A stretch of DNA of 64,000 nucleotides, taken from Atriophallophorus winterbourni (taxonomy: Eukaryota > Platyhelminthes > Trematoda > Plagiorchiida > Microphallidae). Positions within the stretch are counted from its first letter, which is position 1, and the number at the start of each line of letters is the position of its first letter. The translations under genes and the position numbers were made by a program. The notes below the pieces were generated by a model that worked only from the letters and a program-made list of their open reading frames with translations, made no database searches and was not told where the DNA came from. The DNA lies in contig JACCGJ010008404.1 in assembly GCA_013407085.1 (NCBI GenBank), positions 1 through 64,000 of the forward strand. Direction: 5' to 3'. This document shows, piece by piece, positions 11,372 through 25,400 of this stretch.

Positions 11372-11572
11372 ATGCAAAGTCTGTATGACGCGAACTCTTC
11401 ATCTAAGGACAAGAAATGTGCATTAGTATACTCGGAAGCCGATTTTGATAATATAATTTCTGCGTACGATGATGCGATGACGCGAAATTTCGGGATTATT
11501 CCTAAGCGTCCGAGTGGATATGAAAGTAAAAATCGTATTTCAAATGAAAATGAAACCGATGAAGTTCGGCAA
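11372..11572 (+). CDS. RIPOR: RIPOR-like gene, exon 1 (proposed start)
   Basis: This exon has 67 codons, from the ATG after an in-frame stop to a GTAAGT donor (CGGCAA|GTAAGT). It encodes an acidic, low-complexity N-terminus (residues 1-67: MQSLYDANSSSKDKK... NENETDEVRQ) with no recognised domain. It ends in phase 0, matching exon 2. It is assigned by phase, position and donor quality only. An upstream exon remains possible. Confidence 0.55.
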
Positions 11573-13422
11573 GTAAGTCACGTAAATGTAATCATAATTT
11601 TAAATTTTCTCTTTTTCCTACGTTGAACGTATTTGTATCTTCATAGATAGTATTCTAAACTCTGAAATACACCCTCGTAACACTCACATGTTTAAATTAA
11701 ACTTATTCAAAAATATCTGTCTTTCTCTATAAATAATTTGTTAATATTCAGTTGAATAATTTTGAAAACATTTCTATTTTAACGGTACTTGCTTTTTACT
11801 CACATCACAATTTCAACAGTTTATAATCGTATATATTTAAAATTAACTATTGAATGCATTCGGTGCAAGGTTTGACAATTCAGTTCTTTGTGGTTTGAAA
11901 GTAAGAGTTAAATACAGATTTTTCTTGTGTAAACATGAAAACGTAAGTTTTTATCGGGCATCCTAGTAAGAATGATATAATCCGTATGTATGCAACTATG
12001 TATGTATGAGATCACAAACCTGGTCCATTCAAAGTGCCGTACAATCATAGACTGCAAGTCTGCTGAGATACTTTCAGGTTTACACAGTCTAGACAGATTT
12101 TAGTCGAAAAATGCAAATATCAATAGCATTGAGATTCCAACGTTTTTCCTCATGCAGCTCAATCTGGCGGCAAAGCAATTGTTTCACAATGACGAAGCGT
12201 GCTTTTTATTTTCGTAGTATCAACATGTTGAAGCTTTTGTGCTAGTACCTAAATTTTATGTTTCATTTGCTCCTGAAAGCTAACGGCGATTAACTGCAAT
12301 GAAAGTATAACAAATAGTAAAGTACACAAAATAATTGCAAATATTTCTTCGATTGAGAATGTTCAAGTTTTGGTATGATCATTGATAGAACCCGTGAAGA
12401 GACTGCGCGTTAATCAGAAAAATTAAGCAGTTTATTTAACGTTTTCTAGAAGTAACGCAATCAATTTTTAATATATCAATTTTATTAAATTTCTTAGTTA
12501 TGTTGTTTGCGAAATAACCCTCGTTATTGATATTGATATCGATATATTTTAACAAATAATTAACCGTAGAAAATGTTAATAATATGTTTCTATTTCGAAA
12601 AACACATTATATTGCTATTAAATATTGATAATTTACCAAAAACAGAAAATGAAAACTAATAAGGCATAATTGTTTTTATGAATAAAACAGAAACACTTAA
12701 TGTCGTGTTGCAACGTTTTCGATATGCAGAAAACCTGTGCACGATAGGTTGTTTTTGAACTTTAGTTTTATAAACCAATACATTACTGCATGTGCATTGT
12801 TACAGTTTAATCATCCTTGCATTACGGAGAGAGTGGTTTTGAGATACGTGATTGAATTTGACATGCTTGATTGCAAAATTTAGATTTTGTATCCGTACCG
12901 TATAATTCACGCACTTATAGCATAATTGACTTCAATTTGGCGTTTTAGTGACAAATTTGATAATCACAATTCTTAATTTATTAGGCTGGCTCAGAAATTT
13001 GAGGAACCTCAGAAATACGCAGCGAAAGTTCGTCTGTTAGCGATAATGTATTATTGACCAAACCACTTAGAAGTGTTAGCCGAAATACACGCTTGAGGTT
13101 TGTTTACGTAATCGGATTAGCCGGCATTAGTAATGTCTCAAATCACCCCCGACTTACACACGTATATCAGATGCGAGATAGTTGCAGATCGTTATCCAAT
13201 CATGTTAAATTTTTTGAACTTCCTAAACGGTGCGCTGTCCCGAGGCGTCTAATTCTTCCTCCACTTTTGGCATCCAGGTGTTCCATTTACCACCTGGTTT
13301 CTAATGCTGTATTTGAGCGGTTTTAAGGTGACGGTGAAACATTCGAAGCAAACGGAGGTCTCTATAAGAATTATATTTTCCTGAGAAAGTTTTGTAGACC
13401 TTAGAGCATCTATGCTTGTAAG

Positions 13423-13461
<39 letters not shown>

Positions 13462-16400
13462 GATGGCGCGTTCTATCTTGCACATCGAAGAATGGTTACC
13501 GATAGAGAATTTATCCAGGTGGAACTCAGCCATTTCCTCATGGTTTTTTGATTTGAAGTCATCTTGACGCCAATGATCTTTTAGCGCGTTGGAGATTCTA
13601 TTATCTGATAGTCGCGTTTCGCTTTCTTTGCCACCTGTATTGTATGAATGGACTGTAGGTGATACTCATGGACTGATTCCAAAAGGCGAATTTTCGGGCT
13701 GTATTTTGTATGAAGGCAATGCTTCGATTTTGCACAGGCGATACTGAACAAGCTATCTAGTATTGTGCCCGCATTTGGAATGCGTTTTGCGCCCTCTAAG
13801 TGCAGTTTTCTTCTGCAGGACATCGACTTATCGAACAACGCTTTATTACTTGACAATCAGGCGCTTGAAATTGTAGATCGTTTCACGTATCTCGGTAGTT
13901 GTATCAATATTTCTGCATCGTTAGATAACGAGGTCTTGGCACGCATTTCTAAAGCGACCGTAGCATTCCGCAACCTAGGTCACCTCTGGCGTCAGAAAGG
14001 ACTGTCTCTGCTACTCAAGGGTAGAGTCTATAAAGCGACAGTGCGGGCTGTGTTACTCTATGGGTGCGAAACCTGGACCTTACGTAAAGAACACATTCCG
14101 CGTCTCCAAGTATTTGACAACCGGTGTCTCCGCAGCATTCTAGGAGTTAGCTGTTACAATCGTATGCGCACCGATGCTCTCCGAAATAAGTTGTTTGGGT
14201 AGTAATGTCGATATAGAGAAGCAGATCAACCTGCATAGTTACGCTGGTTGGGTCACGTTTTACGGATGCCGGACCACCGACTTCCGAAAAAGATTATTTT
14301 GCGACGTTCCAACATCCCGTTGGCGTAATCTCGGGTGGCCAACCGTCACATGGGCATAGGCAGCTATAAATTCTTCCTACGCACCTTCCAAAGTAGCGCA
14401 GCGCGTCTTCCAGCTGGTGTCCCCGCGATCAGATATCACAGTGGTTAGTAACGCTTCAGGATATGTCCCGAAACCGTGTTCAATGGCGGTCTTGCACTAA
14501 GCATCTTCTTGGAGTGTTTGCATAAACTTGTATGTTGTCAAGCGGAGTGACGAGAAAAGCTTGTTATGATACATGACAGTGAAAGCCGCAAGGAAGCTGC
14601 CGTGCTGATGTTGCTCTACTCGTTCACGAAACTTGTTTGAATGCATGTTCCATTCGAGGTGTAGGCACCTCTTCCCAGTTTGTTTGTGCTTACTCTTCTA
14701 TAGAAGCCGTAGCAATTTAAGTCCCACCCTTCCCCATCTTTTAGGATTTTACTTTTTCATGGTTGTATGGCAGTTAAGCATTCGGTACGTGCTACCGGTG
14801 TATGCTGTCTTTGATGATGATTCGATTTTGCAAACAGAGCACATCTGACGTCTCAAAGTAATTGGTAATCCCACTCCCCGAAACATCATATATGTTAGCT
14901 GGTATCATTGCGTACACTGATATCAAGAAAGATCCAACCTGGATGGATCATGTTTGCTGAAACCGAACAACCGAAATAAAAATGATTGTGCTTGTGGCGC
15001 TGCATCCCGATTAACTCAGTACTCGGAACAGGCATCCCGCCACCTACAATTGGTCACTGAAAACCGTAACTTGTAATTTTTATAAATGGGAACCAGATAA
15101 CGTGACGACGATTTACACTTGAGAATATCTCTACAGCCAAGTTAAAGGCCAGTCTTGACGTAAGTATTTAATTGGGTATGTTAATTGATCTTTTAGGCAT
15201 ATCAAATAGAGTGATATGGAAACCTCGTATTGCTCATGACAGTAAAATCCGTCGTTCTATCTCATAACGCTGATTGATGGATATTTGATTGTGCTAAACA
15301 CTCGGTACTTCAACGCAGTTCGTGTGCGCGTTATATATGTAGACCTGTGAAACCTGTTATGTCCTCTCCTGTCGCCTTTAATTAAAAAGCATAATTCTCT
15401 CGTAGCCATCTTTGAATCCTTGTATGATGACAAAAATAGATATATTTTATCGATCGGACGTAGTCTTAGATGATAAAAATGATGACCGATGTTCCATTCG
15501 ACCGATTTTAAATTTATTGAACTAAAGGCAATATCAAACTATTTGAACATCCATTCTACGTTCTCGATTTTTTCCCGGTTAGACATTCTTCAGAAAAAAA
15601 GAAATTGCAATTTCGAATGTGTGTCATATCCTTCTGAATTTAACGCAAACTGTAAAGACTGGTTTTATATCACAAACTTCAATGCGTCTAATTCATCCAT
15701 TCCACTTTATCACTCATCTCCAAAATATTGTTATTTAAAACTCCTCTCATCACGCTATTATGTATACTGGAATACTAAGATCAATTAGAAATTGGCGAGT
15801 TACCTGAAGATCATCGATGAACCGCGATTATCATTACACATATAAAACATTTTGCTTTCATTTGCACAGAATAACGTATTGGGATATACGAACAATTATA
15901 TGAGAATAAGGAACATGAGCCAGGATGGTCGCCTCAAAAACGATGGCACTCAGAGAGACATTTCACCTCGTCAACGAAATAACAACTCAACCAACGCTTT
16001 TGTACACCAAACTGAATCCACGTCGGTGCCACAGAGCCTAAACAAACCAAATATCAAAGTACGCCGTGCCAAATACCGAGACTTTACTCGTCAATCGTCG
16101 AACCGTCTGAGTCAATCGAAATCATTCTCTTCCAGTTCTTTCAAAGATATCTCCGGTTTGGCGGAAAACGGATGGAAAAGTCAGACACTTATGTCCGGTG
16201 TTAAACTGAACGAGATGTACATGGATCAGGATGGCGTGGCAGTTGGCGTTCCCAACACGCGCAAACTACCCATCGTGCCAACATCTCCACGTGTGGATCG
16301 AATGTGCACATTTTTCACCCGATTAAAAAATGGATTGTGGTGAGTCATGACGCTGAATATAAGGCTCTGAGTAGAGTGCCGCCGGTAATAAATAAGTCTC

Positions 16401-19400
16401 ATTGTTATCACCCGTTTCTTATGTATATATTTTTGCTTGCTTATCCTAGAGGCCCTGGTCTATGTGCAGTTCATGCGTGTGAGACCACATGTTTGTTATG
16501 TATGTTGCCCATCGATTTCTTGGCTGTCTAATTTTCTTCCTCATCTGTTTTCCGGTGTTATGATGTCTTGGTTCTTTGGCAGTTGAAAACCCACGCTTTC
16601 GATAGGGTTGCTAACAGCTGATAGCGAAGTAAATCAAAAGCTTCGATTTTGTCAAAATCTATAGATAAGAAGATCGATAAAGCTGCACATTACATGCCCA
16701 ATAGTACAACGTTCCGTCTCATAACATGCATGCACGTCCCAAATCTTTTTTGGAATCTGTATAGCATTTTGCACTATTTGCTGATACTGGTGTTGCGATT
16801 TATAAGATGAAAAAGTCATTGATTATATATACACAACATTCGGTTTAGCCACGTTATTAAATATTAAATATCTCAATTTTTTGGCAAATGAATGGCAAAG
16901 TATGTTTGCTTAATTGACCACTATTATGTATATCCGTATTTTATTTCCTATAAGTATCAGTCATTTATTTACCGATTGCCGATCAAATACATTTTTCAAC
17001 TCTACATTATCTTAAGCTGATGTCACTGACTTCTGATGTTGTATGTAGAAAACTAAGTTTGATTGCGCAATGTGTATTACGAAACCAAATAAATCAAAAT
17101 AAATCGGAATACCGTTATTCGATGACTTTCAGACACAGTTTCGTGAAACAAATGACGTCCGTCTCAATTAAACAGACTGATTTTGGGCGATTCCTTGATT
17201 TGACAACGGCTTCAGCGACCCAGGTTTTCAGTAGTTACTGTCTTTAAAAAATGTGGCTCAGAACCATACTGTGATCATCTTCTTGTATGTTTTCAACCAG
17301 AGTGGCGACGAACGCGTGGTTCGCATTATAGTGAAGGTCACAAAATCTGCGACGCCAATGTTGCTCTAACAGAACACAGAAGTGGATTTGATGCATAATG
17401 CTCAAAATGTAACTACCCTATCACAGTTTGTCGGATTACTACTATCCCACTGTTCCCCGAGCCTTTTAAGTTCCTACCTACCCAATCGATTTAGGTATTC
17501 TTACGTCATAGATATATGACAGATAAGCTTTAATCAACTTGATATTAGTTTAAATATATTCGTTTTGATGATGCTTTGCAATTAGTGTCATGGTTATTAC
17601 CACTTAACACAACCATTTTTGTTAAGCTAATCATAGAAATTCGGCTTTCGGATTGAAAAATACGTTTTATTTTTCTTTCCTGTTAGCTTGGCTTTTAAAA
17701 ACTCTGTATAGGAGCTACTGTATTTCAAAAAATCCCAATTGCGCACTGAAATGTGAAGAACGCATTAAAAGAAGCCTTCAATGAATGTTGTTCAAACGTT
17801 TTACTTTGCATACCGACAACTCATCTACATGATTTACTTACAGCGAGTGGATTGACTTGGAGACGAATTTGTTGCAACAAGCGGAATTGGACCAGAATTC
17901 CGAGGACGAGAAAGAGGTCAGTCTGATGTTGTGTCTTGATGGTCTTCCGCTGATTCTTGTTTCCCATTTTCAAATAAACTTTCTTTTTCATCAGCACAGT
18001 TGCCATAGCATAGTAAATATTAGTTCACGAAAAATAAATAACAAATAATCGTCTAATGTCACGTGTAGTCTAGTTGATTACTTACTATTAGTCAATGCGC
18101 AGTTGTCGTGAAATCGTTATGTAACAAATACGTGTTCGCATTTCAAATGAAAGTTTCGACGCTCAGAGAGCGGTAACAGTAGATTGGGGGAGGGCATTCC
18201 AAAAGAAACAGGTACGTAGAGGATATAGCGTACGTACAGCTGATACGGGAACGGGGAATTTGTAGTGTGGTCGAATTGCTGCGTATATGTTGACTCACGG
18301 TATTCGAATAAATGTCTTAAAGGATGATTTGAGTTATGCAATATTTTGTATGTTAGTATCATATCACTCCGAAGGCTTCTTTGAAGGAGGGCGGGGAGTC
18401 ACATTTTTTGTAATCGTTCCTCGTAAGTTAGTTTCCGGAAGCCACTTACGAGTTTGGTTGCACGATGGTATATTTTATCCGGCAATAGTATATCCTTTTT
18501 TAACAACGGAATCTAAGCTTGTGACGCATGTTCCATGGTTGGAATTAAGTAGGCTTTGATGATGGCGGGCAACGTTCCAGGCGAGAAGGTTCTGGAAATC
18601 CGTCCAAGGATACCTAGAAGCTTGGACACGCCATTGTAGATGACCTCACAATGCAGGCTGTTATTCAGGCTGCCGCATACCCAGACTCCAAGATCCCTTT
18701 CTGACTCGGTCCAGCTCTTAATCGTCTGCCCAAAGTGATATTGGTATTGGAATGGCTTACCAATTTGCAACACCTTGCATTTTTGTAAATCGAATGGTAG
18801 CTTATTCCGTACCGAACACGCATGGAGAGCATCTAAATCACTTTGCAGCTGTACACAATCCGCAGTAGATTTTACCCGCCTCCAAATTTTTTAATATAAT
18901 CAGCAAAGAGAATCAACACGCACGAAATTGTCTCTAATAGGTTGTTTATCAAAACCGAGAAAAGTACTGGCCTGAAGACGGAACCTTGCTGTACACCACT
19001 AGAAGCATCAATCACCCGTAAATATACTCCGTTGATTCGAAAGATTGCCTTGCTCCCAGTGAGTTTACTTCAAGTCATACAAGTATCTGTCTGCTGATAC
19101 CTATCTGCTTCGAATTCACAAAGCCCACTGCGTGTTTACATTAAACCAGAACCTTGTTCGCCAGATACCTACAACAGTATGAAGTACAGAATTCTCACAG
19201 CTAAATTTCTTTCATACATGCTCAATGTTTACGCAAATTTTCGATCTCCAAGGGCAAATACGTCTTAAGGAAACTATACCTCATGCCTGTGCTCATACTT
19301 TCGTCGTCACAGAAATCTGAACCATGTTTCAAGCGGATTGTTCATACCCATTTCACTGCTTATGGAACCACCGTTAAAATAACAATTTTCAGTCCTCGGG

Positions 19401-22400
19401 AAAGATTAACACATGGTGCGGATACTAGATGTAACCCAACGAACCCCATACATGTTTGAGTCAATACTATCAATAGTTCAAGCGTGACTGCTTATATATC
19501 TCATAGCGTATCGCTTACTCGGTTGAAGATCATTTAAGATTGTTTGGTAGATTACATAGTTCCCCGAAATACACCTAAGTGTTGGATGCTACCATTCAGC
19601 AACCTTCTCAGGATTACGTTTTGGAAACCCTCAAACAATTTGGTCGCATGTGTTAAAAATTTGGATCAGCGGATATACGAAACAGAACCACTGTATCCAC
19701 TGAAAGTTGGCCACGATTGCCTCTGACTATAGTCTTTGACAAATTTGTGGGCAGGTCTCGTGAACTAGGCCTCAGAATCACAGGATGATGTATATTGCAT
19801 TCAATATCGGGCTAAATTCTCGTTTCAATTGCAATCCGTTTAATCATCATCATCACCATTATCATTCAATACAGTGTTTAGAAGAATCTTAACTTCCTGA
19901 TAAAATATTTGACAAAACTGCTTATCGAAATCAATTATTTGCAACTAAGACCTCGCGTCGACCTCACTGCCTGTTATAACATGATACTAAGGTTGTGTCT
20001 GTGCTCACCGAGCGCGGTCTCACACTACACATTTGTGATTTCATTTCTACATACCTATACCTAGTTATTATCCAAATGGACTTTACATTTTTTCAAAGCG
20101 TTACATGATTGTGCACTCTAGATGTCGAAAACGACCTAAGAAAGCCAATACACACATTGTCATTCGCGAAACAAGATGTTGCTTGCTGCCTCATCTATAA
20201 TGCATCTCGTGATATATACGGTTTGGATAAATGATACAAATAACGACAACTTTCATTAAAGTGCACATCAATATCCGACCAAATGCTTTTGTAATAATAG
20301 CTCAAATTATCAGTAATCCTTTGCTAAATCCTACTTGTCTATCATTGAAACAATAAATGCAGCTTAATAACATGCCGTGCATAGAGTGTCCCTGTTGGCC
20401 TTCCGCAACTGATTCTGTCGGCTGATGTACATCTGAGGGCCACCATGGTGACGATTCAAATGCCAGTGTAGTCAGTCTTGATGGTAACAATCTCACCAAA
20501 TACGTCCACAGTGAGCAGCACCGTTTGCCGGTGTTTTCGTGATATCCTTTGAGAAACCTACGATGACTGGCTGACGCTTCACCGCTGTATGCGTAACAGG
20601 CTGACGAAAGTTGGTTTATCCAAGGGCTCTCGTATCCCTTTTAAATAGCGTAGGCCTACTCATAGGTCTGGTTCTTGCTCCATTTACACCTGAACCCTCT
20701 ATGCGCTAAATGTGTTTGTTTGCGAAAGAGTCGATGCCGACTTATCGAGCGATTCGCTCTTTTTATTTCTTATTATTCCCTCGATGAATCTGATTAAGCC
20801 CTTCTAAGCCTCACCTCAGATTTCCCGTCTTTCTTCTCCAAAATAATTAACGAGGCGTTCTTAGACAGGCTTTATTCACATAAAATGTGAAAGCAAACTG
20901 GAAGACTTTCGTTTGTAGCTGTCTGACGGATTTTACCATCTTCGTTCTAATGAGCAGTGATCGGCTCCGTATTGTACACTTCATGTCAGACACCACCATA
21001 CCGAAAGCTTGATTGCATAAGGCATTTGCTAACACCAATTGCACGTAATTTTTATTTGCGCTATTAAGCTAGATCGTTTGATTTACAAATGGTTTGACAC
21101 ATTTTCTTTACCATTCAGCTCGCGGACTCATTGGCTCGTTTCAAACATCGTTTGCGAACAGTAAGTTATTGTCTCATTTCGAATGTACCCGCTTAGTTAG
21201 TACTATCGCTTGTTCGTTTTTATCTTGTCAGATGTTACACTACTTGTAAACCCAACATTATGGTCTAATTTCGATATTCCTTCTGTTCAGTTACTGTAAC
21301 ATAAATGATAACTATGGATCATCACATACTGTCCAGAACACTTGTCTTCCATAGATCCTTGTCATCTTGTGATGGCTTTAAATTTAGTTTGAGCGGTTTT
21401 ACACGTTCTACACATCCCGCATTGAAATCTCTGAGAATAATGATGCTGAGAATGTAAATTAGCGTAGTGCTGTGTGTCGTTTAACTCGAGGATAAACTGA
21501 GTCATTTTCGGAAACGGAGTGTATCCCGGCAAGATGGTTGGTGAATATCGGCTAGTTATTCGCATTCTGAACACAAACCACATTGGGTTTGATGTATTTT
21601 AGCCAAAGGGTTATGATGAACACCCCATTTTGTTCGTAAACGATTTATCAGTTTTTTGGCACTATTCAACTTAAGTATTTTTTAACTTTAGTATTGTAGG
21701 TGGTTCCGATTTTGTCACGGATGGAGCGGTTCTGGGGATAAGCTCCCAATTCTAAAAATGCTCTAATGCCGTGTGTCTCATATAGCCTTTCACAACCAAG
21801 CTCAGCTCCTGGGTTGCACGCGTGGTCCAGTGTGACCCGGCTTAACTGCCTATACTGACAGGAGAAAGGGCGAAGGCGGCTGACTATAGCCTCAAAACCA
21901 ACATGCTTCGGATAGATGGGGCTCGTAAGTCCATGAAGGCCGTCCACATATGGGAAGGGAAACACTTATCTAAAACCTCCAGATCCAATCATTCAATAGA
22001 CTTCAGGAGTCAACCTCGAGGAAAAATCCTCAGCCGGAGTCCCGTTAGGCAGTGCGAAGTTTTATTCAACTTCGTCCTGCCAACTCCTGAGACGGCATCG
22101 TTGTCCATAAGTATCAGCCTAGCTGTTCCTTTGTTTCCGGTGGTGCCGTTGAAAGGAGCACTTGCTGCATGGGCAACAGCTAGTTCTCCATATTGAACTG
22201 CCCTGGCATACATCTAAACGCACCAATAGATGGAACACTCCATTCCGCTTTTATGGGTAATAACACGGGAAGCACAGATACCGGTTAAAAGCTATGGCTC
22301 GACTGGCGTAGAGCTCAGCACCTGTGGCAGGTCTTGACAGTAGTAGAGATTTTCAGGTTTAATTAGATGGCTACCGCCCGCCTCAAGATGGGCAGCCCCA

Positions 22401-25400
22401 AGTCAATAATGTACCGTCTCGCCTCGGTCTGTTATCCTGATTGGGTGTATTGGCATTAGGAATCAACCGCCAAGAAGACTGTGTTTATCCGCACCAGCGA
22501 AACAAATTACTAAACAACAAAGGTCAGCTCTGAAACTGGGAACCTGGAACGAACTGTCTCTGCTCCCAGGATTTCATGACGACATCTCGAATATCAGAGG
22601 CATAAGAAAATCAGCTGCGATTAACAATGAGCTAAAAAGGCTGAAGGTCGACGTGGCTGCCCCGCAAGAAACGCGATTACCAGACACTGGTATGCTAACA
22701 GAGAGAGATTACGCGTTTTTTGTAATTTGTAATTTTTTGAAGCGATTCTGATGAGCCTCGGCGGCATGGAGTTGGTTTTGCCGTGCGAAACAGCCTACCG
22801 AAAAAAGCAGAACCAAGCAGCAGCGGCAGCGAACGGATTTGGACTCTAAATCTGAAGTGCATTGCTGGAACCATTGCGTTGGTCAACATTTATGCACCGA
22901 CACTCTGCGACGCCTGCTGAAAATGACGCTTTTTATCATAACCTGGCAACAGTCCTCAAAAACGTGCCGCGAAGAACCTGTGTACTGGTATTGGGTGATT
23001 TCAATGCTAGAGTTGGTGCAGATTATGAGTCTTGGCAAAACTGTCTCGGAAGGTTCGGTGTAGGTAAAACGAATGAAAATGAACAACGCCTTTTATAATT
23101 GTGCACACAGTTCAGTCTTTGTGTCAGTTTTACTTTCTTTCAAATAGAACCGCGGCGTAATGTCTCCTGGAAAGATCCTCGCTCCAAGCATTAGCATCAG
23201 CTTGATTTTTTTTGTTAGGCGCACTAATATAGGAAGCGTACTCCTCATCAGATCGTATCAAAGTGCAAACTGCTACTCTGACCATTCGCTGGTTTGCGCA
23301 AAACTGAAGCTTCCCCACACTAGATTTCACCGCGCCAAATTGTCTGCTAAGCCAAGGATAGATGTCACTCGCATGTGCTAACCTAATCTAGCTTCACGAT
23401 TTGCAAAGGCCTTCACACTCGAGTTCAACAAGACAACCCCACTCGAATCGGCTTCAGAAAAAAGGGAATCGATAAAAAGCTGCATATGCGGAGTCGCACT
23501 TTCCACTTACGGTCCGAAGAAATCTCAAACGAGCGACTGGTTCGAAGCAAAAGCTTCTGAGATGACTAGTGTGTTGGATGAGAAACTGTCAGCATTCTCG
23601 AGGTTCAAAGGTATGCCAACAGATGAAAACTTACGACTTTTAAGAGCAGCTAGAAATAAACAGACTGCCAGACTATGTGCAAATGACAATTGGACTGAAT
23701 TTAGCCTCAGTATCCCAAAAGCTGCGGATACTGGAAATTTTCACGGTATGTATGATGGGATCAAGAGAGCTATTTGTCCGTACAATCTTAAAACGGCTCC
23801 CATTAAGTTTGTATCCGATAACCCGATTGTCGACAAAACTCAGCAAATGGAAAGATGGGTAGAGCACTTCACCTCTAGAGACAGTACGGTTTTATCGTAT
23901 GTACTTGAAAATGTTGAGCGGTTGCCAACCATTGACCATCTAAATACTCCCCCTACTCTTGATGAGCTCAATGGGGCAATCGACCGCTTAGCGAATTGGA
24001 ATGTCTTTGGCGACGACGGAATTCCACCTGAGCTCATCAAATGCTGTAGAGCAGCATTATTACAACCTCTTCACCATTTGCTTCTTCAGTGGTGACAGGA
24101 GGAGTGTGCTCCACAAGAGATGCGAGACACAAAGATCATCACGCTATTTAAGAATAAGGGTGACAGAGGCGACTGCAACAATTACAGAGGAATCTCCCTT
24201 CCAAATGTTGTAGGCAAATTGTTTTCTAAAGTCTTACATATCTGTCTAAAAGTTTTATGTGTTAGAATTTACTCCGCATCTCAATGTGGCTTCCACAGGG
24301 GAAGATCAACAGTTGACACGATCTTCTTCTTAAGACAACTTTGTGAAAAATGTCATGAACAGTGTATGCCATTATACGCTGTTTTTCATTTATTTAACGA
24401 AAGCGTTAGACTAGGTCATTAGGTAGGGTCTTTCCAAAATGCTGATAGGCTGCCCCCAAAATGCTCAAACTCTTTATTTCCTTCCACTCTGACATGAAGA
24501 GCTCAGTCTATTTTAACGGTTTCAGTTCAGAATCCTTTGAAATTCGCCGAGGCGTCAAACAAGGATGTGTTCTTGCTTCCACACGTTTCGGCATTTTCTT
24601 TGCTCTGCTTCTGAAGCACGCTTTCAGGACGAGAACAGAAAGGATTTACCTACGCACACAAACCAAACCACGAAATGTGCTAATCCGTGACTTGCTGTTT
24701 GCCGACGACGCAACCTTTATTGCTCATTCCCAAAGAGAATCTTCAGTCGCTAACGGACTGTATTTCGTCGGCATGCAAAGACTTTGGACTAACAATCAGC
24801 ATGAGCAAGACCAAAGTCCTTGGTCAAGGGACAATATCGCCTGTTGGAAACTGTCAGCTTGAATCAGTTCATCATTTCACATATCTTGGTTCAACCATTG
24901 GGGATAACCTCTCGCTAGACATGGAGATTGATAAGCGGATTGGCAGAGCAGCTGTCATTTTATCTCGATTGAACTCACGTGTTTGCGGTAACTTCACTTT
25001 GACTGTGAAGACAAAGATGATGATATACAGCACGTGTGTACTAAATGCTTACTGTACGACAGTGATACCTTGAACATACATTTATGCCACGAACGGATGC
25101 TGAATGCTTTCCATCTACGAAGCATCCGTCGTATCTTCATCATATTGTGGATAGACAAATAACTAATGCTGAAGTGCTTTTAAAAGCTGGTCTACAGATA
25201 ATTTTCACCCTACTACGACAGCGCCGCCTGCGGTGGCTTGGCCGCGTTTACAGAATGGAAAATGGTCGTATTCCGAAAGATCTACTCTATGGTGAGTTGC
25301 ACTCAAAAAGTCGATCATCGGGCAGCATGCACTTGCGATAAAACGACGTTTGCAAGAGAGTTATGAAAGCTCTTGACGACGTGAGCTGGGAAGAACTCGC

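Larger units (their letters stand above)
11573..15869 (+). other. Intron 1 and its repeats
   Basis: This is AT-rich. It contains a dispersed repeat copy (11995-12180), a TA microsatellite (about 13426-13460), an RTE-like fragment (13735-14845) and a weaker RTE-like fragment (14900-15110). The remainder shows nothing recognisable. Confidence 0.6.

Noticed and set aside
15489..15788. 99-codon plus-strand frame just before exon 2
   Set aside because: AT-rich, biased to Ser, Asn, Phe and Tyr, with no splice support, and separated from exon 2 by stops. Probably chance.
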